DNA of 64,000 bases from Ryuthela nishihirai (taxonomy: Eukaryota > Arthropoda > Arachnida > Araneae > Heptathelidae). Below the pieces are notes generated by a model, which saw nothing but the letters and a program-made list of their open reading frames with translations, did no database searches and was not told the origin of the DNA. Each line of letters begins with the position of its first letter. Position 1 is the stretch's first letter. A program made the position numbers and the translations under genes. Shown in pieces: positions 1-10,317 of this stretch. Location of the stretch: the NCBI GenBank assembly GCA_038380435.1, contig JAWZYU010000010.1, positions 46,968,135 through 47,032,134 on the forward strand, given 5' to 3'.

Positions 1-1014
1 CCTTTTCAATGATTTTGACACTTTACTTTCGCACGGGAACAGGTTCCGAGACGTCATTTTCTTCGGACATAGTATGGCAGTCCATTTCCTGCAGCTCTTC
101 ATTAGTTAAGGGTTCGCCGTGTGATTTTAACAAAGTCTGAATATCATCTACATCAACACCTTCGATGCCTCCTGAAGTGTACTAATCTCCTGAAGTGAAG
201 ACAAATCTCTTCGATGATATTTTGAATATCATTTTCATAATTGATATGATCTTCAACAATTTCTCTGAGCCACCTTTTCCAAACACCCTTCATACACGAC
301 TGTGCGACTTCGTTACACGCTTCGTCGATGTTTCTGATAGCCTTCATAATATTAAATTGTTTCCACCAAACCCGCATGGCATCTCTACTACCTCCATCAG
401 TTTCTTCAATGAGTTGGCGCATCGTTTTTCTTAAATAATAGTCTCTGAATGCTGTTATTGCGCCTTGATCCATAGGCTGTAAGATGGAAGTGGTATTCGG
501 AGGTAAGAATACCACTTCAACGGGAAAATCAGTGCACAGAGTCTCAAGTTCCACACGATGTCCCGGCGCATTGTCCAACACCAAAAGAGCTCGAGGTTCA
601 TCTCCAATATCCTCGCAATATTTTTTTATTGCTGGGCAGAAACAAGTTTTAAACCAGTCCATAAAAAAATTTTGTGTCATCCAAACCTTAGGGTTACTTC
701 GCCAAAAAACTGGTAAATTGTTTTTAGAATAACCTTTCATGGCACGAGGAGTTTCTGATTGATAATTCAACAATGGTTTCAATTTTAATTCTCCGGATGC
801 ATTTCCGCTGAGAAGAAGAGTTAGACGATCCTTGGCTACTTTAAATCCAGAAGCAGTCTTCTCCTCTATGGAAATAAACGTACGTGTTGGCGGCATTCGT
901 TTCCAATAGAGTCCCGTCTCATTTACATTAAAAATTAAATTTGGTGGATAATTTCCCCCTTTCCACAATTTCACGGAACTCTATTGGATATTTTTCAGCT
1001 GATTCTACGTCTGC

Positions 1015-1223
1015 CCCTGCCGTCCTGTGGCCGAGTGGTTAGCGCGCTTTGGCAACTGATCTAAGGGACCTGGGTTCGAGTCCCGATAAGGCATGGATGT
1101 TCGTGTTGTTTTTCTGCTGAGGTCCTGCCACCTCTGAGATCTTCTACTGTGGCATATAAACTGACAGGTTCCTGTCAGACCTCTGTGGCAAGCAGCTACT
1201 TGAGGGGGTATTTATTGATTTTT
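1015..1223 (+). mobile_element. tRNA-derived SINE, family A, with target-site duplication
   Basis: The head GTCCTGTGGCCGAGTGGTTA resembles a type II (Leu/Ser) tRNA A box, and GGGTTCGAGTCCC is a pol III B box. The body ends with the family tail (CAAGCAGCTACTTGAGGGGG then TATTTATT). A perfect 13-bp duplication, ATTCTACGTCTGC, flanks it at 1002-1014 and 1224-1236. Removing the SINE and one duplicate rejoins the Tigger transposase, which proves a later insertion. Confidence 0.9.
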
Positions 1224-1630
1224 ATTCTACGTCTGCACTAGCCGAATTGCCAATCATTTTAAGGCTATGCAAGTTTGATCGTTTTCTAAACCGATCAAAC
1301 CAACTTTTGATTGCTTTAAAAACTTCTCCTCCTCCATGTTGAGATTTTAAATGCTCCCAAAGACTAAGTGATTTATTCATTATGATTTGGGTACTCACAG
1401 GCATGTGGTCTTCATTAAGGGTCCTCTGTCCATTTGCTTAATAAATTTTCCATTTCTGTCATCAAAAAACTTCTGGTTCGTGAAACTTTCGTCGCTGTAA
1501 TTGGAGTATCGCTGTATTGTCTTTTTCTTGCACAATTGGTCTCACTGCAGACTCAGGCAATTTGAAATCCCTTCCTACAACTGTAAATTTACCACCACGT
1601 TCTATTCTTTCTATAATTTTTAGTTTCTTT

Positions 1631-1826
1631 GAGTGGTTAGCGCGCTTGGCTACTGTTTTAAGGGACCTGGGTTCGAGCCCCGGGTAAGGCATGGCTGTTT
1701 GTGTCGTTTTCCTGCTGAGGTCCTGCCATCCTCACAGACCTTCTACCTGGCATATAAACTGACAGGCTCCTGTCAGACCTCTGTGGCAAGCAGCTGCTTG
1801 AGGGGATATTTATTTAATTTTTTTTT
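1631..1826 (+). mobile_element. tRNA-derived SINE, family A
   Basis: Second family A copy in the Tigger coding region, starting within the A box (GAGTGGTTAGCGCGCTTGG) and holding B box GGGTTCGAGCCCC and the AGCTGCTTGAGGGG tail. It splits the transposase between a VVTLE-like segment (about 1830) and KKLKIIER (about 1620). The flanks are T-rich, so I could not fix the duplication. Confidence 0.85.
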
Positions 1827-1963
1827 CTAAAGTCACTACATTTCGAATTTTCTTAACCGATTTTTCACATTGTCTTTTTTGACATTTTAAACATTACGAA
1901 CGGATAAAAAAAATGTAGTCAATTTAATTAGCGTGCGTTTGACACTGCAGCTAAGATTACACT

Positions 1964-2158
1964 GAAATAAATAATAAATAAATACCCCCCTAAAGCAGCT
2001 GCTTGCCACAGAGGTCTGACAGAAGCCTGTCAGTTTATATGCCATAGTAGAAGATCTGTGAGGATGGCAGAACCTCAGCAGAAAAACGACACATACATCC
2101 ATGCCTTACCCGGGGTTCGAACCCAAATGATGCACTTGCTCAACCGTACCAGGCACCG
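1964..2158 (-). mobile_element. tRNA-derived SINE, family A, diverged
   Basis: Reverse-complement family A copy in the Tigger leader: T-rich tail, CAGCTGCTTGCCACAGAGG, the GGGGTTCGAACCC B box near 2111-2123, and a decayed tRNA head ending about 2158. It is more diverged than the copy at 1015-1223. Confidence 0.8.
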
Positions 2159-2389
2159 GCATTCTTTTGTCTCACCCACGCTCGTAACTTTACGTTATGT
2201 ACATGTGTACGATGTGATTGAGCGAGAAAGAAAGTTAGCACGCACGTGCAACCATTCATTTTTACTTTTCCTCTCATTTTTCAAAGCCACACAAGTGCAG
2301 AAACAAAAAAAAAGATCGCGATATAACGAATCCGCTCTCGCCGGGGTCGCGATGAACGAGGGTTACCTGTAATTCAATATCCTCTATTT

Positions 2390-2812
2390 CAGTGTCTCGC
2401 AAACTGTGTGCCGCGGCAGATTCCAAGTGTGCCGCGAGAGATTTTCAAATTGACACTAGACATTCCAAAGATTTCATTTTGACTTGACTTGTGTTATCGA
2501 CGTGCTATCGACGTGCTTTAATAAAAATCTTTCAGATTTTATCAACTGGGATCTTGTAAGTATTTATCAAGCTTTTTCCAAATTTTGGTATTAATTTTTG
2601 ATTATTTCAAGCCATAGAATGGACAAATATTTAAAACAAACACTGAGTTAAGATTAATTATATTTATTATTATATTATTTTAAATAAAATGCATTTAACG
2701 AAACTTCAATTTTCCTCTTTTTACGTAACCATCAAAAATTCTTTTTTAAGTGTTCCGCGGAAAAAAAATTAGATTCAGTGTGCCGCAGAGTAAAAAAGTT
2801 TGCGAGACACTG
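2390..2812. mobile_element. Non-autonomous hAT element (MITE), complete
   Basis: A 423-bp element with perfect 16-bp terminal inverted repeats: CAGTGTCTCGCAAACT at the left and its exact complement at the right. It is flanked by a perfect 8-bp target duplication CTCTATTT at 2382-2389 and 2813-2820. CAGTG ends with 8-bp duplications are diagnostic of the hAT superfamily. Subterminal GTGTGCCGCGGCAG and a matching right-hand GTGTGCCGCAG support the pairing. There is no coding capacity, so it would have moved with transposase supplied in trans. Confidence 0.93.
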
Positions 2813-2829
2813 CTCTATTTCCATAATGT

Positions 2830-5600
2830 AAATCTTTAGCCATTCTAAACTAATTTTTATGTTTTTTTTTTATTCTTATAATTGTGGGCAATGTATTATA
2901 CATTATCGGTCCATTGAAACATAAAATGTCTATGTAAAATGTAATTTTTAGCCTGTGGAATGAATAATTTATATTCTCCATTTCGCAGATTGTAATATGT
3001 GTCCTTTTCCTTTAAATATAAGTTTTTCTAAATCCTATATACATTATTCGACATGTATATAGCTTTCTTAAACATATTGTCTTATTTTTTTTGACAAATT
3101 TGTTTCTTTTGTCTTTGTTATAAGAAGTCATTATATTCAAGAACTTCCTTTGTAAAAGTTCAATACCACTAATTGATGTTAAATAGATTCCTTCCCAAGC
3201 AATTAAACCATATTGTACAGCAGACTGAATCCATGCAGAGTATAACTTCAGCATAAATGCATTTGGCACCATCTTTCTTATATAATAAAATTTATATAAA
3301 GAGTATCTTGATTTTTTGATCAGCATATGGATATGTGTCTTCCCCTTTAAATTTGAATCTATAGGCACTCCAAGATATTTGATCGTTGTGATTTGCTCAA
3401 TGGCTTTACATGAACATGATCTGTCTTTATTACATATATAACCATGCATGTATAAATTATAGATAAAATAATCTATCTTTGTTAATGAAAAAATACATGT
3501 TTTTTTTCTCAATATTTAAACTTAATAGGTTATTGTTGAACCAGCTTTTTTTTAAATATATATCATGACTGATGTCCAGATACAATTCACTACTATTTGA
3601 ATTTTTGAAAACAATTGTGGTATCATCAGCAAATGATACAACTTCTTTTAAATTCAAGTTGGAAAATTCATTAAAATAAATTAAAAATAAAATAGGTCCA
3701 AGTACCTAATCTTGTGGTACACCATTAGTGATCAATTTAATTGTACTTTTGTTGCCGTTGATCTGGACGAATTGCATCCTATATTTTAAATATGATTTGA
3801 ACCACTCAAAAACGACGCCTCTAAATCTTATGGCGAATAATTTTTTTTTAATAGTATATCGTGGTTAATTGTGTCAAAAGCTTTTGCTATGTCTAAGTAG
3901 TGATAGCTCCAGTTTTTTGTGCGTTATCAATTGCACTCAAAATTGTCGTAGTCAGTTTTAATATAGCATCTTCATATTACACCCTTCCCTGAATACAAAT
4001 TGTGAACTGCTAAAGTAATTTTTCTTGTTCAAGTATCCTAAATTTTTTCTTCATAATTTTTTCTATAACTTTAGATAAACTAGCAGAACTGATATTGGCC
4101 TATAGTTATTCATGTCGTCTTTATTTCCTTTTTTATAAACAGGAGTAATCCTAGCAATTTTTAAACTATTGAAGAATATACCATTTTTGAAAGAAAAATT
4201 AATTAAATCTGTTAAATATTCAGCGTGATATTTAGCAATAATATTTAGTACCTTGGGTCCATTTTTATCGTATCCTGGAGATTTATTATTATTTAATGAG
4301 AATATTACCACTTCCTTAGAATTCCTTGGTTCCAAGTAAACTGAATTTGGAGAGTCCTCTATTCTGTTTACATAAAATGGATTTTCAACAGCTCCAGTCC
4401 TACTTAAATTAATATTGTCAAAATGATTGTTAAATTTTCAGGCAAAATGTTTTGGTAATCTTTCTTGGGCAAGTTTATTCCATTTTTAGGAGTGTCCAAT
4501 ATTTTATTAAATATTACCATTCCTTTTTAGAATTTTCCTGACATTTATCAAATTCTCTTCGATAATAATTATTTTTAGTTATTTTAATTTTTTTACTGCA
4601 ACTACCATGAATATTTTATACTGATCCCAATAATCTGTAATATTAGGATATTTTCTATGTTTTCGATAAAAGTTATCTCTTAAATTGAAAAGATTAATCA
4701 ATTCATTCGTTATCCAAGGATTTTTATTTTTATAATTTTTAGCTTTATTTCCATATTTTACTGTTTCCTTTACTGTACTGCTTTCCATTGCTACTTGTAT
4801 CTGATTAATAAAATCATTATATGCATCGTTTAACTCTGTAGAGTTGTTAAAATTAGTATTTATTTGCAAAAATATTTTTATACACGTTTCTAACTCAATA
4901 TAATCGACTTTTTTTCTAAGAAATAATGAATAGTCTTTCATATTTATCCAGTAACTCATTAACTTTGCCTAGTTTTAATATTATTGGATAGTGATCAGTT
5001 ACATCCTTAACGTAGATCGCTGAACTACATATAGTGATCGAGATATTTCTGTGTCTTTAAAAAGTATGATCAATGCAAGATCTTGAGTCTTTAACTATCC
5101 TAGTATGATTTGATATTAAAGAATTATAACCGTATTCATACAGTAAATTTGAATATGGCAGAGTATCATTTTTATCTTGTAACGTATGAAAATTTATATC
5201 TCCAATTATTACACTATTTTTATAATCCGTCGTTTTTAATATATCTTCCATCTCCTGCGCAAAATTTGAAATGGTGTGATTATGTGATCGATATATATCG
5301 TCCAAATATTCACAACCAAATCTTTTTTCGTAGACATTTACACTCTCTGCAGTATTCGTTTTGAAAGGCATTTTAACGAAGTTAAAAGTCGTTAGTTTTA
5401 TAATAAAGTAATACCCCACAAGATCTGTTTCCTTCCATACGATTATAAAACGTATCATACCCATGAATTTTGAATATATCAGCTTTGTTTTCCAATACCC
5501 AGATCTCACTAAGCGCCAAAATATCAATTTTGCAGTTAGCACAAATACTTCTAACATTAATACGAAAAATAATATAATTCACAGTATTATCACTATTTAT
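2830..5600 (-). pseudogene. LINE ORF2 (endonuclease plus reverse transcriptase), degenerate
   Basis: Minus-strand pieces in several frames reconstruct a LINE ORF2 outline. The endonuclease region has ILALSEIWVLENK and GVLLYYK (5540-5390), then GDINFH and SCIDHTF (5200-5060). After a linker (4959-4579) come NNYRPIS (about 4100), FDTINHDILL (about 3870), WFKSYLKYRMQFVQING (about 3790), VLGPILFLIYFNEF (about 3690) and the catalytic FADD (about 3630). C-terminal SAVQYGLIAWEG and an IPQAKNYIL-like tail run to about 2830. An in-frame stop sits inside GVPQD-stop-VLGP, and there are many frameshifts. The normal role is target-primed reverse transcription; this copy cannot encode it. Confidence 0.85.
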
Positions 5601-5626
5601 ATATTGTATGAACTCATTAACACTAC

Positions 5627-6009
5627 GGGGCGGGGGTGGCTCAGTCGGTAGCGCGACAGGCTCATAATCTGTAGTTCCCAGGTTCGAGTCCCAGCTGGGT
5701 CAGCGTTGAGATTTATCTCCGCAAAATTCCCCGCCCTGCCCACGGTCAGTAGGGGACACCGATGGGCTTGGAAAGGCCGCCGTCCGTCGGATGGGACGGT
5801 AAGCCGTGGCCCCGTGTGCGGGAGATCCATTCCCTGTGCACGTTAAAGAACACGCTGGATGGCCTTGACGGGAGGCTACCATCTGTCTCCCAACAGCTGT
5901 TCCAGTAGGTTCCCGCCCCCAACCTTCTCTGAGCTTTCGGGGTCCTTGTAACCTGGCCGTTTAGCCCATGGTGTGCAAAAAAGTGCCGCTCAGAGGTAAA
6001 ACAACCCAA
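5627..6009 (+). mobile_element. tRNA-derived SINE, family B, full length with TSD
   Basis: Head GGGGTGGCTCAGTCGGTAGC (A box), B box GGTTCGAGTCC, a conserved body with two GC-rich cores, and a terminal motif AGGTAAAACAACCCAAC with no poly(A). The anticodon arm resembles elongator tRNA-Met (CTCATAATCTG here, CTCGTAATCTG in most copies). A 12-bp duplication, CATTAACACTAC, flanks it at 5615-5626 and 6010-6021. It is inserted in the LINE near the ORF1/ORF2 junction. Confidence 0.92.
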
Positions 6010-6099
6010 CATTAACACTACACAATTCTAATGACTATTCTCTAAATCGTCACTTGTCCACACTAAGTTATTATCCGTATTATTTAACTTATTTGTAGC

Positions 6100-7225
6100 T
6101 AGTTTTACTTCAACATCGATAACTCTTCATTACTCTTGTTTCTAATTATCCTCGAGTTTTCGTCTTTTCTGATGAAAATTTCCTATCTTTAGTCCATAAA
6201 AATTTATATTGATGTTTTTGCTTGTATCGCTTCATTTCGTAGAGTACCTAAAAACATTCGATGGTGTCAAATGTTGTTTATATATATTTTTGAACTCGTG
6301 AATCTCCAAGATAGACATTCTGAGGAAAAAAACTTTTCTTCTTGCCGCCAGCAAAATTTTTCTCCTTTGAGCCTTATCTTTAAATTGCACTCTAATTGGT
6401 TTTTATTTTGTTTCTGGTCGATGTTAGAACTATACGTATACTACTTATCTCTCTATTTTCTGTTGCATCTAAGGCTTTCAGAATTACTTCGAAGACCTCT
6501 TCTAGTTTCTCTCCTACGTCTTCAGGTACACCTATAATTTCCAAATTAGAGTTTTAGAGTATTGTTCCAAATCATTCACTTGAGTCTGAAGGTCGAATAC
6601 TTGATTGCCAAGATCCTTATTTTCAGTAATTAAAGTTTGGTTTACCTTTTCTTTTCTAATATATCACTTTTCAGTTCCTCTGTAACAGTTTTTAGGGCCT
6701 TTATAAATTCAGAACTAAACTCGGAGGACTTTTTCATTTCAGTCAGTTCCAAAATTAATCCCTTATTTAAAATTTCGAATTCTTCTTTAACACAGTTTCT
6801 AATGTCACTCATAGTGAATTCCTTATAGTTCAGTTCCTTTTCGTTTCCAGACTGTTTTTTTCTGTTACTATCACTCTAAGAACAGATCTATTCCTTTCTT
6901 CACTGAAATTCTCACTATCAGTGGCCTGCACATTTAACTGAAGAACACGATGAAGTGCTAATCTGATCAGTTACTGATCCAGGTTGTATAACGTCCATTA
7001 GCGTGTCCATTTAGTGTGTCTTTCAGAGGAAAATTTTCTAAAATTTTCTTCTTTTAATCCCAAACAATAATAATGAAAAACATCCTGGCTAGGATGGATG
7101 AAAAACATCCTAGCTGAAAAATGATCCTGGCTAGGAATAATGAAAAACATCCTAGCTGAAAAACATCCTGGCTTAATACTATTTGCCGTCAACTTACATT
7201 TCACACAACTAAGCTCAGAACTCAT
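6100..7225 (-). pseudogene. LINE ORF1-like, with zinc-finger-like N terminus, degenerate
   Basis: The minus-strand ATG at 7225 opens MSSELSCVKCKL. A CxxC pair and a later FHYYCLGLKEENFRKF resemble the PHD-like finger at the start of many CR1/jockey ORF1 proteins. The middle is coiled-coil-like (VKEEFEILNKGLILELTEMK, about 6790). Then NLEIIGVPEDVGEKLEEVFE (about 6530) and YKFLWTKDRKF (about 6200) match the ORF1 C-terminal pattern. In-frame short duplications at 7075-7170 repeat an ARMFFI-PSQD segment inside the finger. Several stops and frameshifts are present. Such proteins bind element RNA; this reading is by family resemblance. Confidence 0.7.
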
Positions 7226-7789
7226 TGTAACTAAAATATTACACAATCTGCGTCCTAAAACACGATGAGATTTTCTCGTTGAACATTCACCACACGCTTC
7301 ATGATCTGCAGGAAATCTACTTCACGGTTCCCCGAGACTAGCACCCCAGAATTGCATCAGGTGTAAGAGGCTGCAGTGGATAGCTTCAAATTCAAAGAAC
7401 ATATGCAGTAAACAATGACGTATGTCGAAAGACGTAAGCCGAGCAAGTGTAACTGTTATGATGCTCACCAAAGAAAAACCAAATATCTAAGAAAACTAAT
7501 CATTGATCGCACCGTTGAAATCACATTTAATTTGATTTAAAAATCTTACCGACTGAGAGTTCGGACATTCGTTGGTTACCATGGAAATTTCAAGAGCTGC
7601 GCTCGTATTAATTATCCATGAACAAAGGGGAAATGCAGGAGCCGAAAATACACCCTGTTCACTGACTGGTTACAGCGAGGGAGAGGATATTTTCCAGTTT
7701 CTTGGATTATTTAACAGTTATGAGTCACAGCTTATTGTTTCCAACATATTGCTGTTACATGACAGTTCTATATTAGCGCAAATAGAATC

Positions 7790-8169
7790 AGTGTTGGCTC
7801 AGTCGGCAGCAGGCAAGAATCGTAATCTACAGTTCTCACGTTCAAGTCTCACCTGTGGCAGCATTGAGATTTATCTCCAATAACCCCTCCATACTGCACT
7901 CGGTTCTGAAAGGGACACCGACGGACTTGAAAAGACCGCCGTCCTTCGAATGTAATATTAAGCGTGACACCGTGTACTGGAGAGTCATGCCCTGCACGTG
8001 TTAGCAGCCTGGATGATTTCAACTGTAGGATGTCAATTGTTCCCTAACAGCTGTCCAATGGATCCCACTTCTCGAACCTTCTCTGAGCCCTTGGGGTCCT
8101 TGTGATCTGGCCATTTAGCACATTGTATGCAAAAGAAAAATTTGCCTCTCAGAGGGACAACAACCCAAC
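7790..8169 (+). mobile_element. tRNA-derived SINE, family B, old copy
   Basis: The full-length family B layout is recognisable but heavily mutated: GTTGGCTCAGTCGGCAG head, CGTTCAAGTCTCACCTG around the B box, and ATTTAGCACATTGTATGCAA plus ACAACCCAACT at the end. An expected older insertion. Confidence 0.85.
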
Positions 8170-8688
8170 TCCACTACCACTAATCGGACACTGAGAATGT
8201 GCTTCCCACTGACAAAATACCAAAAGCTTTGCGATTTCTCGAAATTATAGCTTATTATTTTAATCCATCTTTTATTATAACTGGAGAAAATCATAAATTC
8301 TTACTCAGTCTTGGAGTTTTAAATTCATTTAATTCAAACCTGCAAATGAAATTTATAAACTTTATGTCCAAAGCTTTAAAATAGTTAGGTAATTTTTGAA
8401 ACCATTAACAATTAAACAAAACGCCTTGGAATTTAGCTAGATAATGGACCAGTTTCCAGTAACAGAACTTTCATAAAAGAGTTATGTAATCAAAAATGTA
8501 ATATTGTTTTCAATTCGATTTTTCATGTAGATAACTTAACCCTCATTTAACTAAGACGCGGAAGAAACAAAATATTTCGATATATAACTCTTCTTTTTTC
8601 CGGAACATTTAAAAAATTTTCGGAATTTTAAAATTCTGAAACTTAAAATGTAAAAAAAAAAAACTCCAATGCTCTTAATATAATAAAC

Positions 8689-8752
8689 AATACGAGTAAA
8701 CTAAGAGGAGGATTAAGAATTATCTTAATCCTCCTCTTAATTTACTCGTATT
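8689..8752. repeat. Near-perfect 30-bp inverted repeat with 4-nt loop
   Basis: Arms at 8689-8718 and 8723-8752 pair over 30 positions with a single mismatch (C opposite A read on plus, a G-U wobble in minus-strand RNA). The loop is ATTA. The arm core is AAGAGGAGGATTAAGA. It is not obviously part of a known element and could be a MITE remnant, a small-RNA hairpin or a template-switch product. Confidence 0.85.
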
Positions 8753-8808
8753 ATTATTGCATTAAATATCAATAATTAATTATAATTATTATTATTTGAG
8801 GAGAATTA

Positions 8809-8914
8809 AGGGTTTCCAAGCAGATGCTTGCCACAAAGATATGACAGGAGTGTGTCAGTATAATGCATCAGAAAGAAGAGCTGTGAGACCTCTGCAAAAG
8901 GATAACACAAGGAA
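8809..8914 (-). mobile_element. SINE family A, partial
   Basis: Reverse-complement tail portion of family A (AGCAGATGCTTGCCACAAAG, then ATGACAGGAGTGTGTCAGT). The tRNA head is missing. It lies just left of the MITE at 8935. Confidence 0.65.
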
Positions 8915-8934
8915 ATAAAAAAGTGTAGTTCATA

Positions 8935-9208
8935 CATTTCCTGGCCAAATTATTATGACACCTACATGATATTTCGTTGACGGTATCATGCTACAGTTCC
9001 AAATTTCAAACTTTTCTGTTCTCCGTGCATAGTTCTCGTTGAAATGGATTTTGAATTACTCAGCTGATGAACTGTAGCAGCTCTGTTTAGCTGTACGGTT
9101 TGTGCCAACATACCGTCTATTTAGATCAGTAAAATATTTTGCATATATTGGCATATTTCTTGGTACTTTGCGCATGATGCAGTGTTCTAATAATTTGGAC
9201 AAGCATTG
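8935..9208. mobile_element. Candidate Tc1/mariner-like MITE
   Basis: The left end reads TA then CATTTCCTGGCCAAATTATT. The right end, complemented, reads TA then CAATGCTTGTCCAAATTATT. The imperfect inverted repeats (about 20 of 27 positions) and TA flanks at 8933-8934 and 9209-9210 fit a 274-bp non-autonomous mariner-type element. There is no coding capacity. Confidence 0.7.
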
Positions 9209-9437
9209 TATGTGCATGCATTTTGCGAAAGTATTTCGAAAGTAAGCGTGGCACAAAATAATCCAACGATACAAGATTTAGGGAGAAGGAACTTGGTGTA
9301 TTTAGAACAATAGGAGTTTTTAAGAGGGATTTCAGCAGTTCTAGGAATACGAGTCCATTGATAGGTTTGGAGTGAGGATAAAATGAGGGGGAGGGAAACA
9401 CAATCCAGTTTGCAAATTACACAAATAAGGAAAAAAG

Positions 9438-9703
9438 CTGGTTTGTTTCAGTTGGTAGCTTGCCAGACTAGTAACCGTTGTTCCCAGGTTCAAGTTCTAA
9501 CTACCTCAATGGAGTTTGTTTTGCTCAACTCTCCTCTGTTATCAGTGAGAAACGGGACCTTGGAAATTGTGCCGTCCATTGTATAGAATGTTAAGCCGTG
9601 GCTTCACGCGCAGGAGAGCCACACGCTGTGCACGTTAACAACTAGCTGAGTGACGTACATATGTGTCTTAATAGCAGTTGATCACCGTCCTCAACCTTCA
9701 CTG
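9438..9703 (+). mobile_element. SINE family B, 3'-truncated
   Basis: Decayed head (TTCAGTTGGTAGCTTGCCAG), B box region CCAGGTTCAAGTTCT, then body to CCTCAACCTTCACTG, missing the last part of the element. It abuts an oppositely oriented copy at 9704, giving a tail-to-tail pair. Confidence 0.8.
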
Positions 9704-10076
9704 TTTGGATTGTTTTACCACTGAGCAGAACGTTTTCGTCCACAATGGGCTAATGGCCAGGTCACAAGGATCTCGATGGCTCAGAGAAGGTTAGGGTGAG
9801 GGGGACCCACTGCACAGTTATTAGGGAACTGTTGGTAGCCTCCCGTCAAGGCCATCCAGCGTGTTCTTTAACGCGCACAGGGTATGGTTTTCCCGCACAT
9901 GGTACCACGGCCTAACGTCCCAACCGACGGATGGAGACGTTAGATGAAGGATTCCAAGCCACTCGGTGTCCCCTACTGAACGAGAGCAGGGCGGGCAGTG
10001 TTATGGAGATAAATCTCAATGCAGCCCAGGTGAGACTCGAACCTGGGAACTGCAGATTACTAGCCTGGCACACCTC
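9704..10076 (-). mobile_element. SINE family B, minus orientation
   Basis: Near full-length reverse-complement copy running from TTGTTTTACCACTGAGCAG to the tRNA-like head (GACTCGAACCTGGGAACTGC, TAGCCTGGCACAC). It lies about 240 bp downstream of the RPLP0 stop codon. Confidence 0.85.
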
Positions 10077-10245
10077 TACTATTCTTTGGAGTCTTCTTGA
10101 CCTAGGTATTGTCCATTATGTGTAAAAAAACTACCGTTGAGAAGTAAAATAACACAAAAAGCAAGATGTGAGTATTTTGGGAGAAAAAATATTGTTTCTA
10201 CGATAGCTCTCTTCAAAATTTTCTGCCAGTTCAAAAGTTATATAC

Positions 10246-10257
10246 TTTTTTTTTTTT
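10246..10257 (-). other. A12 tract 60 nt after the RPLP0 stop codon
   Basis: On the minus strand a run of twelve A follows the stop codon after 60 nt. An AATAAC hexamer (a weak polyadenylation-signal variant) lies about 15 nt before it. This looks like the genomic trace of a poly(A) tail and supports retroposition of the RPLP0 copy. A chance A-tract cannot be excluded. Confidence 0.55.
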
Positions 10258-10317
10258 CTTGGTCAAAACGTTATTAAACTCCTTAAGTTAACAAGGATTT
10301 CAAAAAGTTTTTCAGCT

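Larger units (their letters stand above)
22..1885 (-). pseudogene. Tigger-like transposase (HTH, CENPB, DDE_1) pseudogene
   Basis: Reading on the minus strand from an ATG at 1885, pieces in several frames match a Tigger transposase. They include an N-terminal basic helix-turn-helix (KKLKIIERIERGGKFTVV, about 1620-1540), a second DNA-binding part (SLSLWEHLK and WFDRFRKRSNLHSLKM, about 1380-1250), then a DDE_1 catalytic domain at 974-153 with LVLDNAPGH and LPPNTTSILQPMDQGAI. The tail (EPLTNEELQEMDCH) continues in another frame to about 22. Normal function would be cut-and-paste at TA sites in the nucleus. Lesions: a one-base frameshift just after the start codon, two SINE insertions, later frameshifts, and the first catalytic Asp replaced by Asn (FNVNETGLYW, where the family has an Asp after FNV). 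Certainly non-functional. Confidence 0.88.
1..2369 (-). mobile_element. Tigger/pogo-type DNA transposon, left part cut by window edge
   Basis: A Tc1/mariner-superfamily element of the Tigger/pogo group lies on the minus strand. Its 5' terminus is at 2369, where the minus strand reads TA then CAGGTAACCCTCGTTCATCG, the expected TA target plus a CAG-starting terminal repeat. A decayed transposase follows at 1885-22, and the other terminus is off the window. Three tRNA-derived SINEs sit inside it: 1015-1223 and 1631-1826 split the coding region, and 1964-2158 lies in the 5' leader. The family assignment is firm; the element is clearly inactive. Confidence 0.88.
2822..7260 (-). mobile_element. CR1/jockey-type non-LTR retrotransposon (LINE), decayed
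   Basis: On the minus strand the order is ORF1 (about 7225-6100), then ORF2 with endonuclease (about 5600-5050), linker, reverse transcriptase and C-terminal region (about 4440-2830). It is split near the ORF1/ORF2 junction by a SINE at 5627-6009. A 5' untranslated region may extend past 7260 towards 7550, but I see no clear boundary. Clade placement is from motifs (FDTINHDILL, GVPQ-x-VLGPILFLIY, FADD, NNYRPIS) and is approximate. Confidence 0.85.
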
